From Baffinella frigidus (lineage: Eukaryota; Cryptophyceae; Cryptomonadales; Baffinellaceae): a stretch of DNA of 11,641 nucleotides. The notes beneath the pieces were generated by a model that saw nothing but the letters and a program-made list of their open reading frames with translations, searched no databases and was not told where the DNA came from. The position numbers were made by a program, and so were the translations under genes. This document shows, piece after piece, positions 1 through 5,734 of this stretch. Each line of letters opens with the position of its first letter. The stretch's first letter is position 1. The DNA lies in NCBI GenBank assembly GCA_026770585.1, contig MU646305.1, forward strand, positions 1,784,681-1,796,321, in the 5' to 3' direction.

Positions 1-88
1 TTAGGGGTTAGGGGTTAGGGGTTAGGGTTTAGGGTTTAGGGTTTAGGGGTTAGGGGTTAGGGTTTAGGGGTTAGGGGTTAGGGGTTAG
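1..88. repeat. Interstitial telomere-like repeat block
   Basis: Irregular mix of TTAGGGG and TTTAGGG units. The G-rich strand is the + strand at the left edge, which is inverted relative to a genuine left chromosome end (that would read CCCTAA-type on +). It is therefore interstitial or the edge of a longer internal block. Confidence 0.85.
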
Positions 89-150
89 TCTCGTGCCCGG
101 CGCTCGTTCTGGTGGAGGGGCTCACGCACTCCTGCCGTGGGGATTTCATT

Positions 151-266
151 TGAGATCCAGCGCGAACACGCTATTTCAGGCATAAAACTAAGGCTTAAAA
201 TAGCATAACTCTGGACATATTATGTCTTCTTCCAAAATTCGGGGTTAGGGCTCGCGCTGGATCTCA
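151..266. repeat. Inverted repeat, 15-bp perfect arms
   Basis: TGAGATCCAGCGCGA (151-165) is the exact reverse complement of 252-266. The 86-base spacer is AT-rich and non-coding. It abuts the next fold-back element with a single base between them. Probably a small non-autonomous element or its remnant. Confidence 0.6.
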
Positions 267-267
267 T

Positions 268-402
268 GTGGAAACTCTCTGTATTTTTTTAATCGTTAAT
301 GAAATTTACTACACAGAACGATCTTTAATAGTAATATTAAAGCAAACGTGTAGTAATTTTCAGTGAAATTCAATTTCATATGAAACACAAAACAGTTTCC
401 AC
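268..402. mobile_element. Fold-back element F1 (TACTACA family)
   Basis: Inner arms GAAATTTACTACAC (301-314) and GTGTAGTAATTTTC (348-361) are complementary, and outer GTGGAAACT (268-276) pairs with 394-402. The core AGTAATATTAAAGCA is shared with F3 (2892-3027), and total length (135 bp) matches F2 and F3. No coding capacity, so a MITE-like non-autonomous element. Ends are approximate because the arms are diverged. Confidence 0.6.
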
Positions 403-431
403 GTTAGGTCGCGTTCACACACTCCTGCCGT

Positions 432-477
432 GGGGTTTGGGGTTTGGGGTTTGGGGTTTGGGGTTCGGCGTTTGGGG
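432..477. repeat. Telomere-like (GGGGTTT)n tract
   Basis: Six to seven units of GGGGTTT or close variants. It produces low-complexity reading frames (VWGLGFG-type) on + that are translation artefacts, not genes. Confidence 0.85.
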
Positions 478-536
478 CTCATCACTACCCGTTGAAACAG
501 CACGGAGCCGTATTCTCTATGCGCATCGCCTAAATA

Positions 537-754
537 GAACCGCCTCGCAGCATTGGCCCCCTGCATTGCCACGAACGGCTGGAGGGGGGTGTATTCCAAA
601 GTCAATTTTCAAGGGAAAATGGTATTCAAAAGTCAATTTTTGGAAAAAAACGGCTCCAAGAACGAGGAAACGGCTTCAAGAACGAGCATGGAATACCCCC
701 ACGTAGCGCCCTGTGTGGAGAACCGCCTCGCAGCATTGCCCCCCTGCATTACCA
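537..754. repeat. Direct repeat pair and short tandem repeats
   Basis: GAACCGCCTCGCAGCATTG plus the following C-run and TGCATT occurs at 537-570 and 720-754. Between the copies, GTATTC(C/A)AAAGTCAATTTT occurs at 591-610 and 622-640, and a 20-bp unit CGGCTYCAAGAACGAGGAAA is repeated at 651-670 and 671-687. No gene is supported here; open frames are short and repeat-driven. Confidence 0.55.
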
Positions 755-925
755 AGGAGCGTCCCGCCCCGAAATGTTGCTATATCAAGGGTACCCACAC
801 GCCCGTGTGGGGAGAAAAACCACTTTCCCTGCAAAGTGGACCAAATTGAGGATGTGGTTGGAGCCATTTCCCGCCTGCGGAGAGTCAATTTGGTCCTCTT
901 CGGAGGGCTGGTGCCAGGCGGTTCT
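719..925. repeat. Nested inverted repeats, possible fold-back element
   Basis: Outer arms AGAACCGCCT (719-728) and AGGCGGTTCT (916-925) are perfectly complementary. Inside lie an 8-bp stem CCCACACG/CGTGTGGG (794-811), a hairpin CCACTTT...AAAGTGG (820-839) and a 12-bp perfect inverted repeat GGACCAAATTGA (838-849 with 885-896). The nesting suggests one degraded element, but its ends are uncertain. Confidence 0.35.
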
Positions 926-936
926 ACTCAGCTGCG

Positions 937-1066
937 GAAACGATTAAAAATAGTTCTTTCTGGCAATGAAATTTACTACACAAATGGGTCTTACTAAACG
1001 TAGTAATAGCAAAGCATCTGTGTAGTAAATTTCGTTGCCAGAAAAGTAACATTTTCAATCGGTTTC
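937..1066. mobile_element. Fold-back element F2 (TACTACA family)
   Basis: Left arm includes TTCTGGCAATGAAATTTACT and the right arm its near-complement ending at GTTGCCAGAAAAG. Outer GAAACGATT (937-945) pairs imperfectly with AATCGGTTTC (1057-1066). The inner GAAATTTACTACAC (968-981) and GTGTAGTAAATTTC (1020-1033) are shared with F1 and F3. Length is 130 bp, with no coding potential. Confidence 0.65.
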
Positions 1067-1096
1067 ATCCTTCTTTATGACACTCCGCGCACGGAG

Positions 1097-1216
1097 GGGG
1101 GCGACTACGAAGTTTTAGAAGCCCTGGGTTATAGGGACTTGTACAGGCTATTTATTAGCTGGATATACAATCCTTTTAGGGATCTTCACGTCCTGAATTG
1201 CGTCGTTTCCTCTTGA
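1097..1216 (+). CDS. Possible terminal exon of an unidentified gene
   Basis: After a pyrimidine-rich stretch ending CGGAG, the frame GGDYEVLEALGYRDLYRL then FISWIYNPFRDLH stays open to a TGA at 1214-1216. The composition (aromatic, leucine, charged residues) looks protein-like rather than repeat-derived, and it lies just downstream of F2. There is no start codon nearby, so it would have to be a last exon; the acceptor AG|GG at about 1096 is a guess. The tandem repeat downstream could be 3' UTR. I do not recognise a family, and a chance ORF of about 40 codons is quite possible. Confidence 0.2.
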   Translation, partial: GGDYEVLEALGYRDLYRLFISWIYNPFRDLHVLNCVVSS

Positions 1217-1270
1217 TGACTGGACCGAAACGAACCGATGACTGGGGCCGTCTATGAGAATATGGGCCCA

Positions 1271-1328
1271 TGAAGAGGCGTTAAAAAAATGAAGAGGCGT
1301 TAAAAAATTGAAGAGGCGTGAAAAAAAA
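1271..1328. repeat. Tandem repeat, three 19-20 bp units
   Basis: Unit TGAAGAGGCGTTAAAAAAA at 1271-1289, 1290-1308 and 1309-1328 (last unit has GTG for GTT). A short minisatellite. Confidence 0.85.
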
Positions 1329-1331
1329 CAC

Positions 1332-1745
1332 AAACACACTTTTGCGTCCATGAATTCGAAAGGGGTAACAAAAAAACTAACTTACGTGTGGTAAATAGTC
1401 CATTTATTCGAAATCCATTAATGCAAGCTAAGAAGGTCGATGTGAACAGCACACCATTTAACTATTCTTTTATATCTCCGAGCGGTGAGATGTCGTGGCT
1501 GTTCTCATCATCTTGTCTCCGAGAGGACGTGATGATGCGCTTTACATTGCCGGAATTCCAGGTTATCACTAGAGCCATTTGGATTCTCGTAGTTTCCCGG
1601 CCCCGGGCGCGGCATGTGTAAAGCCTTGCATGGTGTGATAAAAAGCTCTCGAATCTACTGCTGCCACGGAAGAGTGGCACTATCAAAAGCCTATGACTAC
1701 ACAAGCCTATAACTACCAACGTCGATCGTTCCCGGAGGTGAGTAC
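1332..1745. other. Stretch without a supported gene
   Basis: Both strands carry open frames of 75-85 codons (1388-1621 +, 1719-1462 -) that overlap and share no motif with anything I know. The minus frame ending SSRRQDDENSHDISPLG then DIKE and a stop could be a last exon of the minus-strand gene whose exon ends at 1746, since it lies just downstream, but I find no convincing acceptor. Contains a small stem GCCAC/GTGGC near 1663-1678. Confidence 0.3.
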
Positions 1746-1920
1746 CTGCTCAGCCACCGCCGCCCCATCCAGCTGCACGCGCAGCACGACCCCGCTGAGC
1801 TTCTTGCTGGGCTTGCGCGGCGCGGCGCCCCCCTCCGCCCCGCGCATCGCCGCGGGGAACGTCAGGTGGAGCGAGTTGCACGTGGGGTCTGACTTCCGCG
1901 GGAGGACCTGCCACTCGAGG
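1746..1920 (-). CDS. Internal exon 3 of an unidentified minus-strand gene
   Basis: The minus strand from 1920 to 1746 is a GC-rich frame with no stop. It begins LEWQVLPRKSDPTCNSLHLT, continues FPAAMRGAEGG, then a basic AAPRKPSKK, and ends LSGVVLRVQLDGAAVAEQ (58 codons plus one base completing the previous codon). It ends at a good donor, CAG|GTACTC, in phase 0. It starts at TTTCTAG|C, where the acceptor lies in the terminus of the repeat element at 1912-2120. GC content jumps relative to both flanks, as expected for an exon. The alternating hydrophobic pattern LSGVVLRVQL suggests beta strands. The family is not recognised. The order with 2201-2113 upstream is inferred from frame continuity. 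Confidence 0.5.
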
Positions 1921-2120
1921 CTAGAAATGTGACTATTTTAAAACTGGGATTCCTTTACAAGTGAATGAAAAAAAGGTGAGTGTAGTAATTTTCACACAAA
2001 TGGGGGCGTTTGGTCACGTTACTGGGGGAATTCCCCCAGTAACGTGACCAAGAAGGCCCGTGACTGGTACTAAATTTAACAACCCCACATTTAAAATACT
2101 CCATCTTCCAGCCTCGAGTG
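1912..2120 (-). mobile_element. Palindromic-core element A, acting as an intron (introner candidate)
   Basis: Terminal repeats CACTCGAGGCTAGAA (1912-1926) and TTCCAGCCTCGAGTG (2106-2120) match at 14 of 15 positions. Element B (9582-9791) is the same element in the opposite orientation, so the ends are well defined. The centre is a long perfect palindrome, arms TTGGTCACGTTACTGGGGGA and its complement, around 2009-2052. Read on the minus strand, the body from GCTGG (2112) to TCTAG (1921) is a 192-nt GC-AG intron that keeps the flanking exons in frame. A 14-base TACTACA motif at 1993-1980 is followed by a pyrimidine-rich run on that strand, like a branch-point region. There is no coding capacity. 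Confidence 0.7.
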
Positions 2121-2201
2121 GGAGGGTTGCCTCGCGGTCAGGTTCCGCCATACCTCAGATGTGCTCGGGGCGTTGGCGCCGTTTGGTACCAGCGCGCACT
2201 T
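2113..2201 (-). CDS. Internal exon 2 of the minus-strand gene (candidate)
   Basis: The minus strand from 2201 reads KCALVPNGANAPSTSEVW then RNLTARQPSHS, with the last codon split (AG) at 2113. An AG precedes it (ACCGAG|AAG). The other frame that could join LEWQ directly hits TGA just upstream, so this frame is the better one. Splicing GAG|GC...AG|C rebuilds a serine codon and runs straight into LEWQVLPRK of the next exon. NLT is a possible N-glycosylation site. The acceptor is weak and the exon is short (89 nt), so this is a hypothesis resting mainly on frame agreement with both neighbours. Confidence 0.35.
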
Positions 2202-2311
2202 CTCGGTTGTAAACAGTACCGCCAAATAAGTTAAAACATAGTTTTCCGGGGGGGGTTCGGGGAGGGGTCGGGCCTAGAGTCTAGCTCTGCCTCGCTCGGG
2301 TTGACAGACTA

Positions 2312-2418
2312 TTCTCAAGTTGACACGCTGGGTCTCCGGTACAAACCCGTCCACTTTGGCGTGAAAAAGAGCCTCGACGCACCAAATTGGTGAGCCCAAA
2401 TAGAGTGAGACAGAGCTA
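2312..2418. repeat. Dispersed repeat L, copy 1
   Basis: About 105 bp from TTCTCAAGTTGACACGCTGG to CAGAGCTAA aligns with 4042-4145 (shared CACCAAATTRGTGAGCCCAA and AATAGAST). One minus frame gives LFGLTNLV and CTGDPACQLEN here, against LFGLTNLV and CTTHPACQLGN in copy 2. That hints at a coding ancestor, but the frame has stops nearby. A third, partial copy is inverted at 3706-3746. Confidence 0.55.
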
Positions 2419-2426
2419 AAGAGGAC

Positions 2427-2474
2427 CTCGAACTCGCGTGCCAAGTCCTCCACCCAGCACTCTGCTTTTCCACG
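2427..2474 (-). pseudogene. Decayed copy of the AECWVED exon edge (copy 1)
   Basis: The minus strand reads KAECWVEDLAREFE followed by GTCCTC, homologous to the 3' end of exon 3267-3162 (EAECWVEDLEREVE followed by GTAACC). Differences include synonymous ones (GTG/GTA for V, TTG/CTG for L). The part 5' of this edge does not match the exon, so only the exon edge was duplicated. Confidence 0.5.
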
Positions 2475-2522
2475 AAACCCGAAACAGCTTATTTTCGGGT
2501 CGGGGATCTTCGGATCCTCATT

Positions 2523-2561
2523 CCATAGGACCCTACGGTAGGACATCCCTAGGGACCTAGG
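2523..2561. repeat. Conserved ~38-bp motif, copy 1
   Basis: CCATAGGACCCTACGGTAGG followed by ACATCCCTAGGGACCTAGG. Related copies are at 6188-6224 and 10138-10178. The shared core is GACCCTACRGTAGG, then a second block ending GGGAC or TGGAC. It is rich in short self-complementary pieces (CCCTAGGG, CCTAGG). Function unknown; possibly an internal segment of a repeat family. Confidence 0.5.
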
Positions 2562-2591
2562 CTTTTCCTAGGGGGGGGTGAATAGATGGCG

Positions 2592-2612
2592 TGTACACTT
2601 TTAAAGTGTACA
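2592..2612. repeat. Perfect 10-bp hairpin
   Basis: TGTACACTTT and AAAGTGTACA separated by one T form a near-perfect palindrome. No element borders are visible around it. Confidence 0.7.
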
Positions 2613-2671
2613 TCCTGGGGGAGACCCCGTGTTTCGAAAACCGGCTTTAAGCTGCCACTCACAGGTTCGCT

Positions 2672-2746
2672 GGATTACCTCAAAACCTCGCGTTCCAAGC
2701 CCTCCTCTACCCAACACTCCGCTTTCCACGTTTCCACCCTCCCGCG
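2672..2746 (-). pseudogene. Decayed copy of the AECWVED exon edge (copy 2)
   Basis: The minus strand carries GGGAGGGTGGAAACGTGG, then the frame KAECWVEEGLEREVL and a retained donor-like AG|GTAATC. It aligns with exon 3267-3162 from the GGCGGGAGCGTGG segment to its donor. One in-frame 3-nt insertion and several synonymous changes (GCG/GCA, TGT/TGC) keep the AECWVE frame open while one alternative frame gains a stop. It is a duplicated exon 3' edge lying inside the first intron of the proposed gene. Confidence 0.5.
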
Positions 2747-2841
2747 TGCTTTTAGATTCTAAATCCCGCGTGCTTTTAGATTCTAAATAGTACCACGAAG
2801 TCTTTCGCGCGCACTTTTACATTGTAAGTAGTACCACGAAG
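2741..2841. repeat. Tandem 24-bp repeat with a diverged third unit
   Basis: CCCGCGTGCTTTTAGATTCT plus AAAT is repeated exactly at 2741-2764 and 2765-2788. A diverged unit follows, and TAGTACCACGAAG recurs at about 2788-2800 and 2829-2841. Confidence 0.75.
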
Positions 2842-2891
2842 CACTTTAAAAATAGTTTCAACGAGGTGGATTCGAGGAGGGGTCGCGCCTC

Positions 2892-3027
2892 ATCCGGGGA
2901 AACCTATTTTTCTTTCATTTCCTGGCAACGAAAATTACTACACAATTCGTCCTTACTAGTAATATTAAAGCATTTTTGTAGTAAATTTTGTTGCCAGGAA
3001 ATGAAAGAAAAATAAGTTTCCCCGGAT
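2892..3027. mobile_element. Fold-back element F3 (TACTACA family, ATCCGGGG ends)
   Basis: 51-nt arms, 2892-2942 and 2977-3027, with only three mismatches. They begin ATCCGGGGAAAC and contain TTTCATTTCCTGGCAACG and GAAAATTACTACA. The 34-nt loop shares AGTAATATTAAAGCA with F1. The termini resemble those of the element at 11005-11153 (ATCCGGGGACAC). No ORF and no clear target duplication. The best-preserved member of the family in the window. Confidence 0.85.
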
Positions 3028-3040
3028 AAGGTGTTCCAAC

Positions 3041-3101
3041 CTCGTGACTGGCCAATATATGGCTAGTTACGTGACCAACCAACGAAAGTTACTACACACA
3101 T
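3041..3101. repeat. Diverged core of the A/B element family
   Basis: On the minus strand this reads GTGTGTAGTAACTTTC, then GGTCACGTAACTAGCCA, a TATA loop and TTGGCCAGTCACG. The order (TACTACA motif, then GGTCACGT hairpin) is that of elements A and B, but the inner stem is a third, unrelated sequence that still pairs with itself (10 of 12 positions). Flanking portions of the element are not recognisable. Confidence 0.5.
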
Positions 3102-3161
3102 GCCCACTTTCAAAAGCACATTGGTTTTGAATAGGCCCCTCTAGCTTTCTCGTGTGGTTAC

Positions 3162-3267
3162 CTCGACCTCGCGTTCCAGGTCCTCTACCCAGCACTCTGC
3201 TTCCACGCTCCCGCCCTCGCCGCATATCAGCCGGAGCACCCCCCCCGCCCCCAGCTCTACTACGCAC
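3162..3267 (-). CDS. Exon 1 (earliest seen) of the unidentified minus-strand gene
   Basis: The minus strand 3267-3162 lies between an acceptor CTCTCAG|G and a donor GAG|GTAACC. After one leading base it encodes 35 residues: CVVELGAGGVLRLICGEGG, SVEAECWVED, LEREVE. Three lines support this frame: the synonymous differences seen in two partial copies (2427-2474, 2672-2746), GC-rich composition, and phase-0 agreement with the next candidate exon at 2201. The hydrophobic strand GGVLRLIC and paired cysteines would suit a small beta-rich extracellular domain, but that is only inference. Exons further upstream are not visible; the telomere-like block begins a few bases beyond the acceptor. Confidence 0.5.
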
Positions 3268-3270
3268 CTG

Positions 3271-3585
3271 AGAGGTGTGGGGTTTGGGGTGTGGGGTTTG
3301 GGTTTTGGAGTTGTAGTGGTGTAGGGAGTTGGGTACAGGGTGTGGGGTTGAGGGTTTGGGGTTTAGGGTTTAGGGTGTAGGGTTGAGGGGTGGTGTGGGG
3401 TTGGGGGTTGGGGGTTAGGGGGTTTGGGGCTAGGGTTTGGGGTTTAGGGTTTGGGGTTTAGAATGTAGGGTTTAGGTGGAGGATTTGGGTTGGGGGTGAC
3501 GGGTTTGGGGGTTAGGGTTTGGGGTTTAGGGTGTGGGGTTCGTAATTTAGGGTTTAGGGTGGAGGATTTGGTGTTTAGGAGTGTT
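3271..3585. repeat. Degenerate telomere-like block, G-rich on +
   Basis: About 315 bp of GGGTTTAGGG, GGGGTTTGGGG, GTGTGGGGTTT and similar variants. Open frames on either strand here (NPKPQTPNP-type on minus) are low-complexity artefacts. Confidence 0.85.
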
Positions 3586-3646
3586 AAGAGGCGCGACGAT
3601 GGAGGCATGCAAATCGATTGAAGTTGAGATGCCAATGGCTGGAGCT

Positions 3647-3792
3647 GGGCCAGACAAAGGTGGCCAAGGGCCTGCTCGCTCCACCCCAGTCGAAGCGTCT
3701 TGCAGATTTGTACCACACACCGAGAGTGGCAACTTGGGAATAGTCAGCCAAGGGCCAGACACAGGTGGTCAAGGGCCTGCTTGCTCCACCCC
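3647..3792. repeat. 41-bp direct repeat pair
   Basis: GGGCCAGACAAAGGTGGCCA and the following 21 bases (3647-3687) recur at 3752-3792 with three substitutions, offset 105 bp. Between them (3706-3746) lies an inverted partial copy of repeat L. The plus frame through both copies reads GPDKGGQGPARSTP and GPDTGGQGPACSTP, but the minus frame is equally open, so I do not call a gene. Confidence 0.65.
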
Positions 3793-3980
3793 CCGCGGGC
3801 CTGTCCCCTTGGCGGATTATTCCCTGAAGGTCTTTACAAGTGATTTTACCGCGGCCGTACATTCTCTTTCGGAATCTTGGTTTTCCGTTTCTCGGTGATT
3901 TGTACGAGAGGTCGCCCGAAATCGGGCAGCCTGCGGCGCAAAAAGACAGCGAAAGCACTTAAAAGACCATCGGGAAGAAA

Positions 3981-4676
3981 TTATGACTTCCCGAGTTGGC
4001 AGCTGCAGAACCGCTCCCAACACGGGAAGACATAGTTACTGTTCCCAAGTTGACATGCTGGGTGTGTGGTACACATCCTCAACTTTGGCGCGGGAGAGCT
4101 GGGGTTCACCAAATTAGTGAGCCCAAATAGACTGGGCAGAGCTAAGCCTTCTCGCTTCGGGGGCAGAGCGAGAGGCTCTTGCTCTCTCTTGACCACCGCG
4201 ACCCCCTCGAGGGGTTCGCCGAGCAGCACAGTTGAGAGCAGCACAGTTGAGCGTGGATCACTTTTCCCAGGTGCGGGACACGAAAAAGGAGGAGAGGAAG
4301 CATCTGCCGGTGAGCTTCGATGCCTTCCAAACAAGGCGGAGGCGTGAGGCATCAGTAGTGAGGCATCAGGCGTCCAGTCTGGGCGCTCATGTGAGAGATG
4401 ACGAGAGTGGGGTATCGGTGTGAATGGAAGGGCGCGAAACCTGCGATGTCTGCCAAAAACACCAACGCAGAGTTGCTTCCCTTTCCAACGCTCCACCCCG
4501 TCATCAAGCGACCACCCAGCAGCATGCTCGTTTGGAGAGGGAGAGATGATCATCTCTGGGGGCGTTGCTGAGCTTTCTTGTACTGCAGCGCTCTCTGAGA
4601 TGCTTATCTCAATTCCGTTTCGTCCCACGTCCGTGTCGTCGGGAACGCCGACCCTCAACCCATTCTGCCGTCGCAT
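3981..4676 (-). CDS. Uncertain 231-codon ORF, possibly a first exon
   Basis: The longest ORF in the window, starting at ATG 4676 on the minus strand and running to 3981. The N-terminal part (MRRQNGLRVGVPDDTDV, later SAAVQESSATPPEMIISPSP) is low in recognisable motifs and looks disordered. The C-terminal third runs through dispersed repeat L (4042-4145) and the hairpin at 3987-4029, so that part is repeat-derived. Short internal repeats in the DNA (15-bp unit at 4221-4250) add low complexity. No domain, signal peptide or membrane segment is apparent. A 231-codon ORF is somewhat longer than expected by chance at this GC content, so a real exon cannot be excluded. Confidence 0.2.
   Translation of the reverse strand: MRRQNGLRVGVPDDTDVGRNGIEISISESAAVQESSATPPEMIISPSPNEHAAGWSLDDGVERWKGKQLCVGVFGRHRRFRALPFTPIPHSRHLSHERPDWTPDASLLMPHASALFGRHRSSPADASSPPFSCPAPGKSDPRSTVLLSTVLLGEPLEGVAVVKREQEPLALPPKREGLALPSLFGLTNLVNPSSPAPKLRMCTTHPACQLGNSNYVFPCWERFCSCQLGKS
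3987..4029. repeat. Inverted repeat, 17-nt arms
   Basis: CTTCCCGAGTTGGCAGC (3987-4003) pairs with GCTCCCAACACGGGAAG (4013-4029) at 15 of 17 positions, loop of 9. An isolated hairpin. Confidence 0.6.
4042..4145. repeat. Dispersed repeat L, copy 2
   Basis: TTCCCAAGTTGACATGCTGG through CAGAGCTAA, diverged from 2312-2418 but collinear, with the best-conserved part at CACCAAATTAGTGAGCCCAA. Confidence 0.55.
4221..4250. repeat. Tandem 15-bp repeat
   Basis: GAGCAGCACAGTTGA repeated exactly twice, followed about 90 bp later by a GTGAGGCATCAG pair (4344-4355 and 4358-4369). Confidence 0.8.
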
Positions 4677-4762
4677 CAGGGAAAACCTATCCTATCCCCA
4701 GTGGCGCCGGTGACTCACGGCCCCCGTGTTGATGACACGAAATTCGGTCTGGTGGGCCCCAT

Positions 4763-4822
4763 CACACAAATCAATTTGATTTGCGTAGTCCGGTCTCGAC
4801 CCACACAAATCAATTTGATTTG
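4763..4822. promoter_or_regulatory. Duplicated palindromic motif upstream of the signal-peptide gene
   Basis: CACACAAATCAATTTGATTT occurs at 4763-4782 and 4802-4821, 39 bp apart. The core AAATCAATTTGATTT is a perfect odd palindrome. The pair sits about 200-260 bp upstream of the ATG at 5020, a position that would suit paired protein-binding sites. A regulatory role is inference; a repeat fragment is equally possible. Confidence 0.3.
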
Positions 4823-5019
4823 AGTTGAGAAATTGATGGTCAAACTGCTCCGGATCGGCTGCGAATCTCTCTTCTTGAAAGGATCCACGCACCCGCGCTG
4901 CGATGCTCCCTCCCTCCGAGCCTCTCAGGTGAAACATTCGCAAGCCTCATCACCATCCTGCCCGACTCCGGCACGCGTGCGCCCCCCCGGGAACGACCGC
5001 AACCTAGAAAGCCTCATCG

Positions 5020-5298
5020 ATGGCGGCGGCGCGATTCTGCGCAGCTCTGGTGGTCCTGCTTCTCGCCGCTGGCGCCGCGGGGTCTGGGGACGGCACGAGC
5101 GCCGGCGAGGGTGATGCACATCCATGGAATGCCGTGATGGCGAACCTGGTGGCGCACACGGACACGTACTGGGTCCGCAGACCGTTCCTCGTCTACATCG
5201 ACGTATGGGACGACGAGCACTCCACAGCTGCCGAGGCGGACCAGCGCACGATCCGCATATCGTGGCTGCGGGCATGCGCGGATCGCGAGGGGGAGGAG
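5020..5298 (+). CDS. First exon of a secreted or ER-targeted protein, family unknown
   Basis: ATG 5020 opens a GC-rich frame with a textbook signal peptide: MAAARFC, hydrophobic core AALVVLLLAAGAAG, then small residues (SGDG) suitable for cleavage near residue 20-22. The mature part contains HPWNAVMANLVAHTDTYW, VRRPFLVYIDVWDDEHS and QRTIRISWLRACADREGEE, with good alternating hydrophobic and charged character. I place the exon end at GAG|GTGCGATG (5298), phase 0, giving 93 codons. The candidate second exon also ends at GAG|GTGCGC. Without that splice the frame would stop at 5352 inside a fold-back element. A 66-bp piece is duplicated at 5569-5634. I do not recognise the family. Confidence 0.6.
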
Positions 5299-5331
5299 GT
5301 GCGATGTCCAGTCTCTTTCGCCGTGGGAAAT

Positions 5332-5472
5332 CCACCCTTGAGGGAACTCTGAAGCAAATTGCATCTTTTCCAGGGTAGATTTTCAAGTGAATGTACTGCG
5401 ATTCCAGTACATTCCCTTGAAAATCTACCCAAATGAAAGGTCCCTTTTGCTTCAGAGTTCTCTCCAGGGTGG
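5332..5472. mobile_element. Fold-back element with CCACCCT ends
   Basis: Almost entirely two long imperfect arms, left CCACCCTTGAGGGAACTCTG onward and right ending CTCCAGGGTGG (5472). The inner arms GGGTAGATTTTCAAG and CTTGAAAATCTACCC meet at GTACTG/CAGTAC. 141 bp, no coding capacity. It lies 33 bp after the proposed donor of exon 1, so it is probably intronic; if the donor is wrong it truncates the reading frame. Confidence 0.8.
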
Positions 5473-5568
5473 TGAAGGAGAACAGCTACAAATGAAAACT
5501 GCTACTCACGAAAAACAGCTAGAGAATGAAAAGAAACGCAAACATCGTAATTGCGCGCGTGATACCAC

Positions 5569-5734
5569 GGTCTGGGGACGGCACGAGCACCGGCGAGGGT
5601 GATGCACATCCATGGAATGCCGTGATGGCGAACCCAGTGCACAGGGGCGTCCTCACGCAGGATGCTTTGGCGGCTTTTCTACGGATGGCGGATTTGCACG
5701 ATTTGGGGGGGTATCCTGCGTCGATGCGGTAAAA
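5569..5734 (+). pseudogene. Partial duplicate of exon 1 fused to a different continuation
   Basis: Positions 5569-5634 repeat 5081-5146 at 65 of 66 bases (peptide SGDGTSTGEGDAHPWNAVMA, one A for G), 488 bp downstream and in the same orientation. The copy lacks the signal peptide. After it the frame continues NPVHRGVLTQDALAAFLRM, ADLHDLGGYPASMR and a stop, which looks protein-like and is unrelated to exon 1's continuation. It could be an alternative exon or an exon-edge duplication remnant. No clear acceptor precedes it. The near identity indicates a recent event or gene conversion. Confidence 0.45.

Larger units (their letters stand above)
127..435. repeat. Direct repeat flanking an inverted-repeat cluster
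   Basis: The 16-mer CACTCCTGCCGTGGGG occurs at 127-142 and again at 420-435. The two copies bracket the inverted repeat at 151-266 and the fold-back element at 268-402. This may mark duplicated target or host sequence around a composite insertion, or an older segmental duplication. Confidence 0.6.

Noticed and set aside
1-88. A true chromosome end
   Set aside because: Strand orientation is reversed relative to a left telomere and the units are irregular.
380-706. 108-codon + ORF containing VWGLGFGVWG
   Set aside because: It is a translation of the GGGGTTT telomere-like tract and a tandem-repeat region, with no independent coding signal.
3444-3762. Minus ORFs rich in NPKPQTLTPKP
   Set aside because: Low-complexity reading of the degenerate telomere-like block 3271-3585.
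3581-3898. 105-codon + ORF with duplicated GPDKGGQGPARSTP
   Set aside because: The peptide repeat follows from a 41-bp DNA direct repeat; the opposite strand is equally open over the same interval, so there is no evidence for either frame.
4925-5386. 153- and 116-codon minus ORFs opposite the signal-peptide exon
   Set aside because: Antisense shadows of the GC-rich plus exon; arginine-rich, motif-free, and lacking a signal peptide or splice logic.
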